NCBI GenBank assembly: GCA_030704615.1
Contig: CM060734.1
Coordinates: 34,610,042-34,674,041 of the forward strand
Direction of reading: 5' to 3'
DNA from: Takakia lepidozioides
Lineage: Eukaryota > Streptophyta > Takakiopsida > Takakiales > Takakiaceae
Length of the DNA: 64,000 bases
A model generated the notes under the pieces. The model saw only the letters and a list, made by a program, of their open reading frames with translations. It was not told the DNA's origin and did not search any database. Positions 37,401-47,974 of this stretch are shown here, one piece after another; within the stretch, counting starts at the first letter, position 1; the number at the start of each line of letters is the position of its first letter. The translations under genes and the position numbers were made by a program.

Positions 37401-38083
37401 CGAGTTGTGGACCTTGTCTTGGAGAATAAACGCCTCAAGTGGTGAGTAGGCTCCGTTGTTGACCTGTGCTAATATCTTGTTCTGCTTCACACTCTGTAAG
37501 GAAAGATCTTAGATTTCACTTGCCTTCCATAAACTTGAAAGGGATGGAATTTTATGGTATAGACAGTGTGTATAGGCTGGATAATTCAAGGGGGATATAT
37601 GTTTTGGACCCTCCCCTATCAACGTTGGCTTTGGGTAATCCTTTGATGGTGTAGATCTTTCGAATACTTGCCTTTCTGAACCAAATTATGGATTTCGCGT
37701 TACAAGGCTGTCATAACAATCCAGTTACAGGGATTTCAGTGTCAAAGAAAAACACTTGTGGCTTAAGGTTGTGTACCCTGTGGCTTTCTCATGAGAAGAG
37801 GGAAACCTTTGTGGTATTATTATTATGCCGATTGTTACATTTCACAGGATTTATGGCAAGATTAGATGGCAGTGCAAACAAAGTCGAAACATTGCAGAGA
37901 TGACACTACTGTATTGCATTTGTGATGGGCAGGGTTTTCAAGCACGGAGAGCGATTGGGTGCAAAGCGCTTGGTGCTTTTAGGGACAACAGAGTGGGAAC
38001 AAGGGGCAGTACGTGTGAAAGACCTCGTGTCCAGAGTGGAGGCTGATCTGTCTGTTGAACAATTGCTATCACAGTCAGCGTAG
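25431..38083 (+). CDS. Histidyl-tRNA synthetase (class II), 11 exons
   Basis: Charges tRNA-His with histidine. Exons: 25431-25616, 26006-26101, 26430-26518, 26803-26932, 27219-27311, 35613-35687, 36027-36144, 36295-36449, 36887-37015, 37278-37441, 37933-38083. All ten junctions keep frame, giving 1,386 nt, 461 codons plus the TAG at 38081. Landmarks: [17 protein letters not shown] (exon 1), motif 1 ([17 protein letters not shown]), [16 protein letters not shown], motif 2 ([20 protein letters not shown], exon 4), His-binding [14 protein letters not shown] and [15 protein letters not shown], motif 3 ([13 protein letters not shown]) and an anticodon-binding C-terminal domain from exon 10. It closely resembles the plant organellar HisRS type (Arabidopsis HRS1). 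The start ATG 25431 gives a short R/T/S-containing N-terminus that may be a transit peptide; an upstream exon cannot be excluded. Intron 4 has a GC donor. Intron 5 (27312-35612) is filled with LINE copies. No disruption is seen, so the gene is probably expressed. Confidence 0.95.
26933..27218 (+). other. GC-AG intron of HisRS
   Basis: Exon 4 ends GTTGAG and the next bases are gcagat; the acceptor is gttggcag before GCGGAAGCAGAG. Joining gives GVPGVE-AEAELL, the exact length expected for the family, while no GT donor nearby keeps the frame. This is best read as a non-canonical GC donor. Confidence 0.75.
27335..28478 (+). mobile_element. LINE copy 1 (5'-truncated) in HisRS intron 5
   Basis: Starts immediately after a CT tract (27317-27334) with sequence matching copy 2 from its GSQEIPVL segment. 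It encodes the end of the reverse transcriptase region (thumb side) and the C-terminal zinc finger ([17 protein letters not shown]). A TGA at 27761-27763 interrupts WQK-VEE, and there is an internal deletion after [10 protein letters not shown]. It ends in tatgagtacatt followed by (TC)n to 28478. Confidence 0.88.
28479..30600 (+). mobile_element. LINE copy 2 with reverse transcriptase
   Basis: The longest copy. Starts directly after the (TC)n of copy 1. Encodes non-LTR reverse transcriptase motifs in order: [64 protein letters not shown] and the catalytic FADD box ([11 protein letters not shown]), followed by the CPLC-H-C zinc finger. Stops: TAA at 29038-29040 and TGA at 29890-29892; the second is shared with copy 1. 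No ORF1 or endonuclease is present, so it is 5'-truncated. It ends in tatgagtacaa followed by a CT tract at 30580-30600. Confidence 0.9.
30601..31762 (+). mobile_element. LINE copy 3 (5'-truncated, older)
   Basis: Begins at ggttgcattcaacc directly after the CT tract of copy 2, equivalent to the gtagcattcaacg position in copy 2. More indels than copies 1 and 2. It retains the uninterrupted TGG-containing version of the WRRVEE site. The C-terminal zinc finger is readable ([17 protein letters not shown]). Ends in a CT-rich tail, 31746-31762. Confidence 0.85.
31805..31884 (+). pseudogene. Exon-like fragment of unknown gene
   Basis: Preceded by an acceptor-like sequence (atgtaacacctcag) and reads 26 codons to a TAA at 31882-31884, ending in [14 protein letters not shown]. 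It sits just after the tail of LINE copy 3. It resembles a terminal exon with downstream untranslated sequence, possibly carried by a retroposon. I do not recognise the protein. Confidence 0.3.
32045..32345 (+). mobile_element. tRNA-derived SINE
   Basis: A box tatggcccagtggttagggc (from 32061) and B box gggtttaaagtcac (about 32106-32119), a body of about 200 bp, and a 3' end of ttcattcctttgtactt. The layout resembles plant Au-type SINEs. It lies inside HisRS intron 5. Confidence 0.6.
32346..33559. other. Intron 5 sequence between SINE and LINE copy 4
   Basis: No gene seen. It contains a diverged direct repeat of about 45 bp: gcgaagtcatcttcttggtc near 32767 and gcgaagccatcttcgtggcc near 33024. 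Confidence 0.45.
33560..34989 (+). mobile_element. LINE copy 4 (degenerate)
   Basis: Same family as copies 1-3, with many stops and indels. Readable pieces include [24 protein letters not shown], split around the RT core, and [10 protein letters not shown]. Ends in ataagtactttctctctctc (tail 34977-34989). The FADD region is damaged and the zinc finger is missing through deletion after about 34740. Confidence 0.8.
35225..35312 (+). mobile_element. LINE 3' end fragment (copy 5)
   Basis: Only the terminal ggtcaatggccgtaaggctatggcaa and ataagtacattctttgtctg part is recognisable by comparison with the ends of copies 1-4. Confidence 0.6.
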
Positions 38084-39706
38084 ATTAGTATCGCACCATT
38101 GTTTTGTACATTTGAACTGTCCTGACCCAAAGACAGTAGGCCATTCTTTGATAGGTCCCTCCCTATCACTTTCTGAAACCCCCATCGTGGGTTCGGCATG
38201 TTGTCAATCTCAGGGCACACAAGCTGTAGTTAGTGTTGCGAATTCAAGTAAGATAGGCAACCATCAATATTTTCCTCCTTCATGAAATATAGCTACAAAG
38301 ACCTGCTCTTTGGGTTAGGAGGTTTGATAGTATTTGCCTGTGTACCCACTACATGCATATGCCTGAGATTCCATTGCCATGGTTTTACATATCTAGGCTA
38401 CAAACAACTACATTTTTGGCACATTTATAAAATATATGATTGCGGTTTTGAGGGGCGTAATGATTTTATTTTTAGCTCTATTTTGTTCTGTGACATCGGG
38501 CTTTGCACCATTACATCCATGCAAAAATTTGGACAAAAAAAAAATGGAAAAAAAACAAGTGGGTTTCTAGGGTCACTTTTGCATAACTCTCTATGAAGAG
38601 TGCATGAAGTTGAAGATAACTCAACTTTGGAGCGCAAATGAGAGAACAAAATCTGGTTATGGGTCCAAATGACTTTTGTTTACTCCCAAATTTTCCATGA
38701 CACGACGTCTGCCAAAGAAGACTACAGAAGCAGGGGCCTGGATGACTGTTCGATGTTCAGTTCCATAGACAATTGATATAGAGGGAGGTGTGCATGTATG
38801 CCCGTGATGTTTCCAGGCCTCTATCCCCTATTTAAAAAGTATTTGTATAAACTTCAGAAAATGATGTCTCCCGAAGGAAGTGTATTGCAATTTGTATTGC
38901 AATTTGCAAATAGTATACTAGTATAAGTATTTCCCATAGATATGTACAATATATGGTATCAATAGTGTGGGTTTATTTTTTTTAATATCAGTTCAATATC
39001 AGTATGGGTACTGGAAAAAAAGACAGTGAATTTTAAGGGGGGTGGGTCAAGTATACTCAAAATGCACCAAACTGAACACAAATTTCATTGTTGAACCTAG
39101 TTTAGGGCAATGCAAACTATACCCCATTCAAGAACATGAGTCAGACTAGAAAGTTGAAACAGAATGGAGCAACTTAGCAGCTGCGGGCCTCAAACTGATC
39201 TTATTTCGTATCGGGAAACTTTAGCAAGTATGTGCCCCTGAATGTGCCCCTAAACCGAAGTCCAAGAAAAAAAAGATCCTACGGAGCCGTCACGCCGTCA
39301 CCATTATATGCCTTTAGTATCTGCGAGACCCTACCCAAGATGCACAGCCAAATCTCCAACGATCCGTCCCTGTAGTATGAATATTAAGCTCTCATAGCCA
39401 CACAAAATGGTAACAGCCTGATACGAAATGGGAGCCCCAAACCATGCCTTAGGTATTCGACCTACCACCTACTTGACTAGTAGGTTCTCGAAGAACCTGC
39501 TGATACCTACTATTGATATCCAAGAAGACCCGCGATACCAATACAACACCGGTGTACACCTTTGTGATAGCAATCGGTGGATTGAACCGGGGGGTTGGTA
39601 GAACGTGAGCACACCTCACGCGAGCATAGGAAAAATCACGTGAGCACAAAATACGGCAATAGGGTACCCATGTTTCCACGGAAATAATACGAAAGACAGA
39701 AATAAG
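38084..39706. other. Intergenic region downstream of HisRS
   Basis: 3' untranslated sequence of HisRS followed by AT-rich sequence. A near-perfect short hairpin (agtaggttctcgaagaacctgct, about 39480-39502) is the only structured signal noticed. No gene seen. Confidence 0.5.
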
Positions 39707-39714
39707 GTTCACAC

Positions 39715-40377
39715 CAGTGTTGGGCAGTTCTTTACAAAAATTGATAACTTGCGGTTCCGGTTATATACTTAATTTGTTTTTTAATAACATGCGGTTCCTG
39801 TTATTTGAAAATTTACAAATTCTAATAACCTGTCGGTTATCAATAACAGAATATTTTCACCCCTTGCCGGTTATCAATAAATCCGGTTATTTCTTGAATG
39901 ATAACTGGCGGTTATTTGTACCGGTTCTCGATTGCTGATAACTAGGATAAAGACCATTGATCGCATTTAATTTAATAAATATTATATATATAAGGTGATA
40001 ACTTAATTATTTTAACAGGACAAGCGCAAGTGAAAAACACTTTAAGGGCCTGCTGTTGGCCCACGCCCCGCATTTAAGGCCTGCACCTGCCCCCCCCTCC
40101 TCGCTTGATACCCCACGCCCTCAAATAAATATAAATAATATATGTACATACATATAACCGGCATTTTTATTTCCCTTAACCCCCTTATCCGGTTCTCTAT
40201 CCGGTTAAATATTATACATGCGGTTATCAATGTATCCCGCTTATCAGAAACCACATAACCACAGGTTATCAATATCATATTTTTTCAAAAATATGCCGGT
40301 TCCGGTTATCAATATATTGATAATCGGCTTGATAACCTGGTTTAATACCCTGAAAACCTAATAACCGCCCAACACTG
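39715..40377. mobile_element. hAT-like MITE with 8-bp target duplication
   Basis: 663 bp. The left end reads cagtgttgggcagtt and the right end is its inverted form (cagtgttgggcggttat on the other strand). Flanks are gttcacac (39707-39714) and gttcatac (40378-40385), 7 of 8 identical, the target size of hAT transposons. The interior has no coding capacity and is packed with ggttat/ataacc words, many as ccggttat. Confidence 0.88.
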
Positions 40378-40589
40378 GTTCATACACGCGAATAGACACC
40401 CTTACTATATATCTACAAGCTCCATGTTCCAAATATTTACAGCTTTGGTATCCTACAAAAGAATAACACATTAGGAAAAAACAAAGTCACATTAACCAAC
40501 ACCATCCAAAACACACAAATACCTCCGGGGGAGTGGATTTGGATGGATTAAAAGCACATTCATTTCTTCTCGTACTCGGTCAAAATGGG

Positions 40590-41660
40590 GTGCTCTTTGC
40601 TCCGTCCGGCCATTAACTTTACAACCAAGTGTTGGTTTTTCGCCCTCCTCGTGGACTAAGATCTGGAGTGATTTCTAGAAAAAGGACAGGTCGGCAAGCT
40701 AAGTGGCTTCCTCTGGAAACTGATTAACAGAATTCCGTCTGTCACAAGCCACTTTGCTGATCCCAATCTCCGTTGCAAAGCCTGTAATCTGCAGATTCCT
40801 GAATCGATTGAACAGGGTGTGGTGTTTTGTGCTTTCCTTCTACAGACCTTGGAAGGCTTTGGCTGCACCTTCCATCTCTATTCTTCTTTTGAACTATGTG
40901 AATGGGCACCTGGTCTGATTGCCCAGTTTGGGCAACTCTCAGAGCCCATGCTCTTTGGAATATTTGGCAAGCTAGATGGAAGCTCGTCTTTGATGCAAGG
41001 CCGATTTCAGTTAGAGTTGTTCTTTATGGGGTTCACTGAGACCTGTTGTCTGAGGCCAGAAAGGCATTGGGGGGTGGTTTGTGAAGCTCTTCGGGAGTGT
41101 AGCTTAAGAAGGAGGGATCAACTGCTCCTTCAATTTGACAGCACTTTGGCCAGAGGGCATATCATTTGCTCAAGATCAAATTCTTCGGGAGTTTGCTGGG
41201 TTGCCACCATCTCTGCAGGCTGGGAGCTCCTTTAGTGCAAAACATTTGCCAGCGGAAGGGGAAGACTTTGAAGTTAATTTGAGGCACAAAAAGTCCTTCA
41301 GGAAGACCAGATCTAGGACTCAGTTTTCCTACGAGCCACAGAAAAGAAAACATGGGAATTATTAGCTATGTGACGAGTTGTTGTTAGGTCTCTCTCTTGG
41401 CAGCTTCAGTTTAGTTTCCGGGGGCCTCTACTGGACATCATGCTGCTCCTTTGTCTTATTCCTTTTAGCTTCTCTGTCTTTTAGCTACTCTCTGTTCCTT
41501 GTGTTTCCCCCTTCTTTGTCTTCGAACTTTGGTCACGAAGCATTTCCTTCCTAGATCAGCCTCCATAGCACCCTAGTGGGAGGTTATTTTTCCTCTATGT
41601 ACTCTGTGGGCTTTTGCCTCCTGCTAATAAAATCTAAAGGCTAGAGCTACAATCCCCCTT
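40590..41660 (+). mobile_element. Degenerate LINE 3' part, second family
   Basis: Reads, across frame shifts, a zf-RVT-like segment (IPSVTSHFADPNLRCKACN) and then RAHALWNIWQARWKLVFD, typical of the C-terminal region of plant LINE ORF2. The 3' end (cctcctgctaataaaatctaaag, then A/T-rich) resembles a LINE tail. It is a different family from the HisRS intron copies. Confidence 0.6.
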
Positions 41661-41989
41661 TTAATTTTAAAAAATATATTAAAAAAATCAAATACCATAC
41701 AATAATTGAACATTATTGCGGTAGGTCATTACCAATGCTTTCGTGGGCAAAACAAAATGAATTGTCTAGTTTCGCATATTAGTGATTGCTACGAGCATCA
41801 ACATCACATGATTAAATATGCAACTATTAATCAACAAATGGAGATGGCACTGAAAGGAAATTCTCTATGCTGCAACTTCGTGTGGTTTGTGCTCACATGA
41901 GCAGAAAAATCCAAATGTTTCGCATTTAGTTTGCCATGAGCACATTTTAGTTTCGCTAAAAGTATTTTCCAAAAATATTCTTGGAATAT

Positions 41990-42105
41990 GCAACATATCC
42001 TCTTTTGCACTGAGGCGTGAGCCTGAACACATGACCCAACCTCAATTGACCCGAGGTGGTATGTGCCCATACCACTGGGCTACAACTTGGTTTTCTCGGT
42101 TATCA
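41990..42105 (-). mobile_element. tRNA-derived SINE remnant
   Basis: On the minus strand: A box tgtagcccagtggtatgggc, then B-box-like gtgttcaggctc about 45 bases on. The order and spacing are those of a tRNA-related head; no cloverleaf is intact. Confidence 0.5.
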
Positions 42106-42411
42106 ACATTATAGCACAACAGACTACGGCTATGCGTTGCTCCGCACTGTTATTAACATAACAATGTTCTATGTTAGGCGAAAAGCAATATGAACAATGC
42201 AAGAACTTAATACAAACCTACGATTTGATGGTATTTTCGTCGGACTCGTGAGCTCTATAAGCCTTTTTTTTCAAAAAATGAGTGGAGGATCAAGGAGTTA
42301 CTTAATCCTCATACGTTGCTCTGATTACGTCCGTTAAAAGGTGTTTATCTTCCAAAGTATAGATGTTCAGGACGAAGTGACACCATCATAAGTTATGGGT
42401 GCTTCGACAAG

Positions 42412-43000
42412 AGTTTTTTTTTTTTTTTTTTTTTTTTTCTTAATATAGAAAACTATTTCTCTATATTCTAAATTTTAAATAAAAAATCCAATATATCTTT
42501 AAAAAACTACACTTCATATAAATTTTCAATTAAAAAACATTAATTTAAAATTAAAATTGTTTAAAATATAAACAAGAGTAAAAATACACTAAGAATCTTG
42601 ACATTTTATTAGTTGTTACCATTATATATGTGTGTGTGTATATTAGTAATTTGAAACTTGCTCATCAAGAAACCAAAAAGTTTTTGAAGAAGAAGAAGAA
42701 GAAGAAGAAGAGGGACGGAGGCTTAAGGTTTAACTTCTAAGGATTTTAAAAACTTAGTAAATAACTATATTTTGTTTGATGGTTATATCATAATGAATAT
42801 GTAAAATAACTATAACATTTACATTGAATGCACAAAGAAACAAAATAAAATCGGGACCGTCAGCAACAGTCCCCATTTAGCCAACAGTAATTTATAAAAT
42901 AAAAATTGAGACCGTTAGCTATGGTTCCAATTTTTTTTTTAAATGAAAATATGGACCGCCATAGTTAATGGTCCCGATTTTTTCTGTTTTAAATGTCGTG
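42412..43000. other. AT-rich block with T run, GAA repeat and palindromic motifs
   Basis: A T run at about 42413-42439, a (GAA)n tract near 42688-42710, and three short near-palindromes built on gggaccgtcagcaacagtccc at 42853-42874, 42908-42930 and 42953-42975. The palindromes resemble subterminal repeats of CACTA-type elements, but no CACTA ends could be confirmed. Confidence 0.45.
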
Positions 43001-43069
43001 CGCATACATATCGCTACACAACTACATCGCTGTCCAAAACCACACAACACATGTGCACACCAAACGATA

Positions 43070-43300
43070 GTCTATCACTAGTCCACCACTAGTGCACCAC
43101 TAGGCTGCCACTAGACAACCACTAGTCACCACTAGTGCAGCTACTAGCCCACCACTGGGCTGCCACTAGCCACCACTAGTGCAGCCACTAGCCCACCACT
43201 GGGCTGCCACTAGCCACCACTAATGGAGCCACTAGTCCACCACTAGGCTGTCACTAGCCACCACTAGTCCATCACTAGACTGCCACTAGTCGATCACAAT
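43070..43300. repeat. Minisatellite
   Basis: Irregular tandem array built from ccaccactagtgcagccactag and ccaccactgggctgccactag units. Unit length varies between about 22 and 45 bases. Confidence 0.85.
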
Positions 43301-43558
43301 CGCCCCCCTAGCTGGCGCTTAGGTCCCTCTAAGTCCAGGTAGCCACAAGATGTGATAGTGGCCATAGCCTCACAAAGTCCTCCACTATTGTCCTTACTAC
43401 ACTCAAACTCAATAGATCAAGAGGTCGGGTACAAGAGTTGCCCCATCGTTAGTCGTCGTCTTGTAACATGTGGACTTGAGCCTAAGATCTTGGGTATTGA
43501 CTCCTATGAGCTTGGCCTCCCATGTCTTGTGAGCTGTCACTAGTCATATCCACTGCCA

Positions 43559-44440
43559 CTATCCCAAGCAGTGTGGACATAACCAATCTTCATCAGGAAC
43601 CCTCTCAAAAGGTGGTGTCAAGCATCCCATGTGCCAACCTCTTGAGCATCGATCACACACCAGCATAGTGGCGGCACCACGAGCATGCCCACATAACATG
43701 CAACGCAACCCTGCAGGTACCGCTGCAAGGTTGGGATCTATCCTCCCATCCACATGTGGAAGGTGACATGGCGCACAATTGCGCACATGGTCCTTCCATA
43801 CCATGTGATCTCGAGCCTCCAGAATCAACACTCCTGAAGGCAACACCTTCCTGACCCTTAGAATTACACGTCCTGCTGTGACATCCAAGGTCGTAGGCGC
43901 TGTTTGCTGCAGATACACATAGTCCCTAGGGTGGAAATGCCGAACACCTGGCCGATATCCCCCTCCATGTATAGTGGCATACCTCAATGTGTCTCGGTGT
44001 TGGGCAATAACAAGATTCTCAAAAGCCATAGGCATGACTCTCTTGAACAATTCTGCCCGTTGGGCACATGCTTGTGTCCATACATCCGGATCATCAAGGT
44101 TGAGGACTACCCCTCATATGAGCTATACTTAGACTCTCCAACGTTGTTCGAGCGGCTAGCATAAGCCACTACGAACTCTCTTCCATCATCATCCACCTGT
44201 GTGAGCACCGCTCTAAGCCTCAACATGCTCTAATCTATATGCACCTGAAAGGGACGCCCCCTGATAGGTCGTCTTAAGATCGGCGCCGAGATCAACCTCG
44301 CCTTGAGCTCTTGAAAAGCTCGCTCTTGCTCATCTTCCCACTGTGTTTTTGGGCTTATCAACACACTCTCTAGGATGTCTTTGGGGATCATCAAGAATCT
44401 TCGGATGTGTGGTGATTGCCACACAGCCACCAAATTCATC
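43559..44440 (-). pseudogene. Ty3/gypsy remnant ending in a PHD finger
   Basis: Minus strand. It begins with the RT/RNase H boundary ([21 protein letters not shown] and FQVHID) and RNase H residues (VDDDGREFVVAYASRS). A large internal deletion then joins this to the integrase C-terminus (ENLVIAQHRDTLRYA, GGYRPG, DYVYLQQTAPTTLDV). The polyprotein finishes with a PHD finger of Cys4-His-Cys3 pattern: CMLC, VCDRC, GWHMGC, WLCPHC. PHD fingers read histone H3 tails, so in a full element this would be a chromatin-targeting tail of the integrase. The copy is a fossil: RT core, zinc-binding and catalytic integrase parts are absent. Confidence 0.85.
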
Positions 44441-45030
44441 TCAAAGATAGCTAAGCAAGAGATTGTTGTACGGGATGCAAACCGCTTTCACCACTTCCAA
44501 AATGGTGTTTGTTCTTGTGGGGAGTATTGGTGAAATGAAATGCTTGTCACCTAATTGAATGTATTAAACTTTGTCAGCTGCGAGTCAGGTTGGACTCCAA
44601 CAGTGGCAGCAAAGGCGTACGAAATCTCTTTTTGGAGAGGAATTCTCAACAGTAGGTTTTGAATATAATTTGACCTTGCGAAGGTTGAAACTGTAGCAGA
44701 AGTTCAGAAACTATCCTAGTTGATGAACAGAGGTACAGTGACTAGGTCTTGAAGGTCAAGAAGGTCACTCTCTGATGAAAATACCCAAGACTATATATCA
44801 GAAAATGGAAACTTTCTTCAGGCCTCTTGCACATCGGGCATTGACAATGTCCCTTTCCTCTCTGCATCTGATTATTGTTCAAAGTGAGATTCCACAACAA
44901 GTTTTATCAAAGGCAAACAGTTTTTTTAATTAATTTATTAGATTTTATTTTATTTTTAAATGAATAAACTTGATATAATATAAAAACATACATATACATA
45001 TTTGAGGGTAATTTTTAATTATTGAAAAGG
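44441..45030. other. Unannotated AT-rich sequence
   Basis: No gene or structured repeat recognised apart from AT-rich low complexity after 44920. Confidence 0.5.
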
Positions 45031-45034
45031 GAAA

Positions 45035-45170
45035 TATACATACAGAAGGGGGTACTTTTTTTTTAAATTATAAATTTCTATATATTTACAGGAGGGGGTT
45101 TTATAATCTTCAAAATGTATGTACAGAGGGGGTATAAATGATCCAAGGACCCGTATACAGGGGGTTTTTT
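45035..45170. repeat. Dispersed tacag-ggggg motif cluster
   Basis: Four copies of tacagaaggggg-like words at about 45041, 45087, 45122 and 45156 in AT-rich sequence, spaced 33-46 bases apart. Confidence 0.6.
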
Positions 45171-45189
45171 TATTAGGCTGCGAACGCAC

Positions 45190-47500
45190 GTGATACGGAC
45201 ATTTTATAAAGAGTGCACCCCCCAGGCTGGCACCCCTCCATCCTCTCTCCCCCCTTTCCCATACCCACCTCTCTTTTCAGCTGATTGTGCTGCTCTCTCA
45301 CTTCAATTACCTGTGCAGGAACTCACTCAGGCTGCTCTCATCACCAAATGCACGCCAAGCCCCCATACACTACATGCCAGCTCCATCAACATAAGCGGCA
45401 GCCCTCCCCACGTGAAGCAACTATGCTGCCATCAACAAGGTCCCCCCCCCAGGCCCCCGCTATGCCGTCTTAGCCCAACAATTATATCAAGTTCACACTC
45501 TTCCGGCTTCCCGGTCTCGCTGGTTTGCCACCCTCAACCAAAGATCATTGCCCCACGACTCTATCACAGCTCCATCTGGACTGTCCAAGCCAACGGAGTC
45601 CACGGGTGCCGGCACCAACATGCCAAATCTGATCAGGACTTATCTAATTCAACAGCTAACACCATTTCTGCTCTCTCATCTCTCCAAACAGCTCTATGTA
45701 CTTAGATACAGTTGTGTCATTGACTTAAGTTCCCGCTTCAGCCCATTGGTACCCAAGCCCCCAGCGTGGGGCTGCGCTAACAGGATAGCTTACTCTAACT
45801 TCATACCCCTCTATTGGAACCAATTGGCTACACCTCTCCCTTTTGTAGGCTCCACTGTGTATTTGCGATTAACCTCATATACAATCCCTACGTACCAATT
45901 CTCCACCTCCTTCCACCACTTTCCATGTAGACACTCCGTCAATGTTGGACACCCATTATATACTTTTGCCCCTTCACACAACATGACCCACTCCCTGCTG
46001 ACGTAGGAACTGACTTCCTCTATGTACCACTACCACGCTCACCACACCGCAATCACTTGGAATCAATCAGGCTCTTTCTATGTACCATTTTTCATTATAA
46101 TTCTTTCACATAGTCCATCGGCCACCGCTGGTTACCCCCTGCTCCACCTGTTCTCACTTCAGCCTGCTGCGCAGGTCACCAACATATGGACACACCATTA
46201 TACCCATGCTCACTGTGCAGCCTGTAAGCTACTCACCTCAATATACCAAGCCCCTATTCTGTTAAAAATCCATGCCGACATGGGCCTCACTCTACCTAGC
46301 ACAGGGCTGGTTTACCAACGTACGATCCTCTCCAAATCTTTCTATAGACACCCCCTCAACTTGGGCTATCTACCGCTACACATTAAAAGTCGTCAATTCC
46401 TCGCCATAATACCCCCACCACGCCATTATACAAGTAATCCTCAACCTCATCCTGTTCTCTCTGCCACACTCGCTATCTCCCTCGCATCTTACTCACTCTC
46501 TCTCGTTTGTAAAAATCTATCTTGCTTCCATTCCACGTTCATCCGCACCCATACCTCACCAAGGTGTCTGGCCCAGCCTGCCTCTCCATCACGACACAAG
46601 ACACCCCCCGTCACACAACACGGCTCATTAACACTCCGATTCAATCAACCCCCCAACGTTTCAATAGCTGACGTAATCCCTTCCCTGCCCCCTATTCACT
46701 ACTCTATTCCCCAAGTCCATTACTCTACTCCTCTCATCTCCCAAATATTCATACACAACACAAGCCCGCAAAAGAGCAATTTTCCTAATACCCGTGCGAA
46801 TTCACAACACATCCTTAATTTCCAACTAGAGACACAACGAGTAAATTCTCAACAAGCATCCTATCTCCTCCCAGCCACTCTTGTGCGGGCCCTTTGTTTG
46901 TATTCATGCTCCATTAATGCCCATCGCCAGTGGTGCCCCCCCCCCCCTTCAGAGTCATATCTGCCAAAATCGAATGCTTCGATCTGCAATCTCCCTCCCC
47001 GCCGCCTGCCCCTGGCAACATACTCTCACCAACCTCCAATATAACCGAAACCCTGCCCAGCCGCAGCACAAGATCGCCGCTTAGCAATTACACACGGACT
47101 GTCACAGTTATGGCTCCCCCCTGCCCACGCTGCTCATTCAATATACCAAGCCGTCACCCCTCTACAACTACAATCTCTCCTCGAAACCCAGCCATCATAT
47201 CTGGTACGCCCCCTCCCAACCCAACCCGTAACTGTCTCCCTCACCTCAACCTCTGCCACCCACTCCTTCACCACCCTTACTACACTCACTCATGCACCAC
47301 CCACTTAGCCTCTTCTTCTGCCATTCCACTCTCTTTATACCACCCCCTACAGTTTATTCCCATTCTGCTTCATACTCTACCACTCCCCCTCTCCACGCAT
47401 GACTAGCGCACGTTCAGGTAGCATCCAAAAACAGTCTCACACCCTCCATAAGCATTCCCGCTCCATAGACAAAAAAACTCACAGTCGAAGGTCACCTATT
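45190..47500 (+). other. G-depleted, C-rich block with long open frames
   Basis: About 2.3 kb in which the plus strand is C-rich and strikingly poor in G; for example line 46441-46500 has four G in 60 bases. Open frames of 171, 152, 340 and 158 codons occur on this strand, the longest at 46022-47044. They are rich in P, S, T, L and H and carry no domain I recognise. Scarcity of G removes TAG and TGA, so the open frames may be a by-product of composition. It ends abruptly near 47500. Confidence 0.6.
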
Positions 47501-47974
47501 AACCCCAGCCATGCCTGCAGCCCCTCTCGCAGGAACCAGATACATTGGAGTTGTCGCTTACCCAGCTACCAAATCAGCCGTTCCGACTTTCACGACCTTC
47601 AACATCACGCCGACGCTCTCGAGACGATGGGCCACCAATGCGACACGTACTTCCTCGTCTGGACCCCGTACGACGGCAAGTGGAGCCTACTCGAAGTCTG
47701 ATAATTTTGTTGGAGGTTGAGACTTCGGACCCAAAGGGCAACGAAATCATGTTTGAAGGCAGTTTCGAAAATCAGAATACTCAAATCACTGCGTGGTCCC
47801 AAGTTCAAGGTGTTGGACGCTATCGATGGTTGCAGGGACCTATAAATCATTTGAGTCAAGAACGAAGAGCCGAATACTTGGCAAGTACCATTCGCCGGAT
47901 TTTGGATTTTCTCCAACTCTAAGCAAGTCCAAGATTTTACCGCTCCTCGAGGAACTCGACGCTAGAGGAGGGGG

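Noticed and set aside
43070-43300. CRISPR-like array
   Set aside because: Units vary in length, no constant repeat with unique spacers, and this is a plant nuclear genome.
47399-47701. Possible nuclease-like segment ending CDTYFLVWTPYDGKWSLLEV
   Set aside because: It faintly recalls YqaJ-type nucleases, but without catalytic residues or neighbours the match is too weak.
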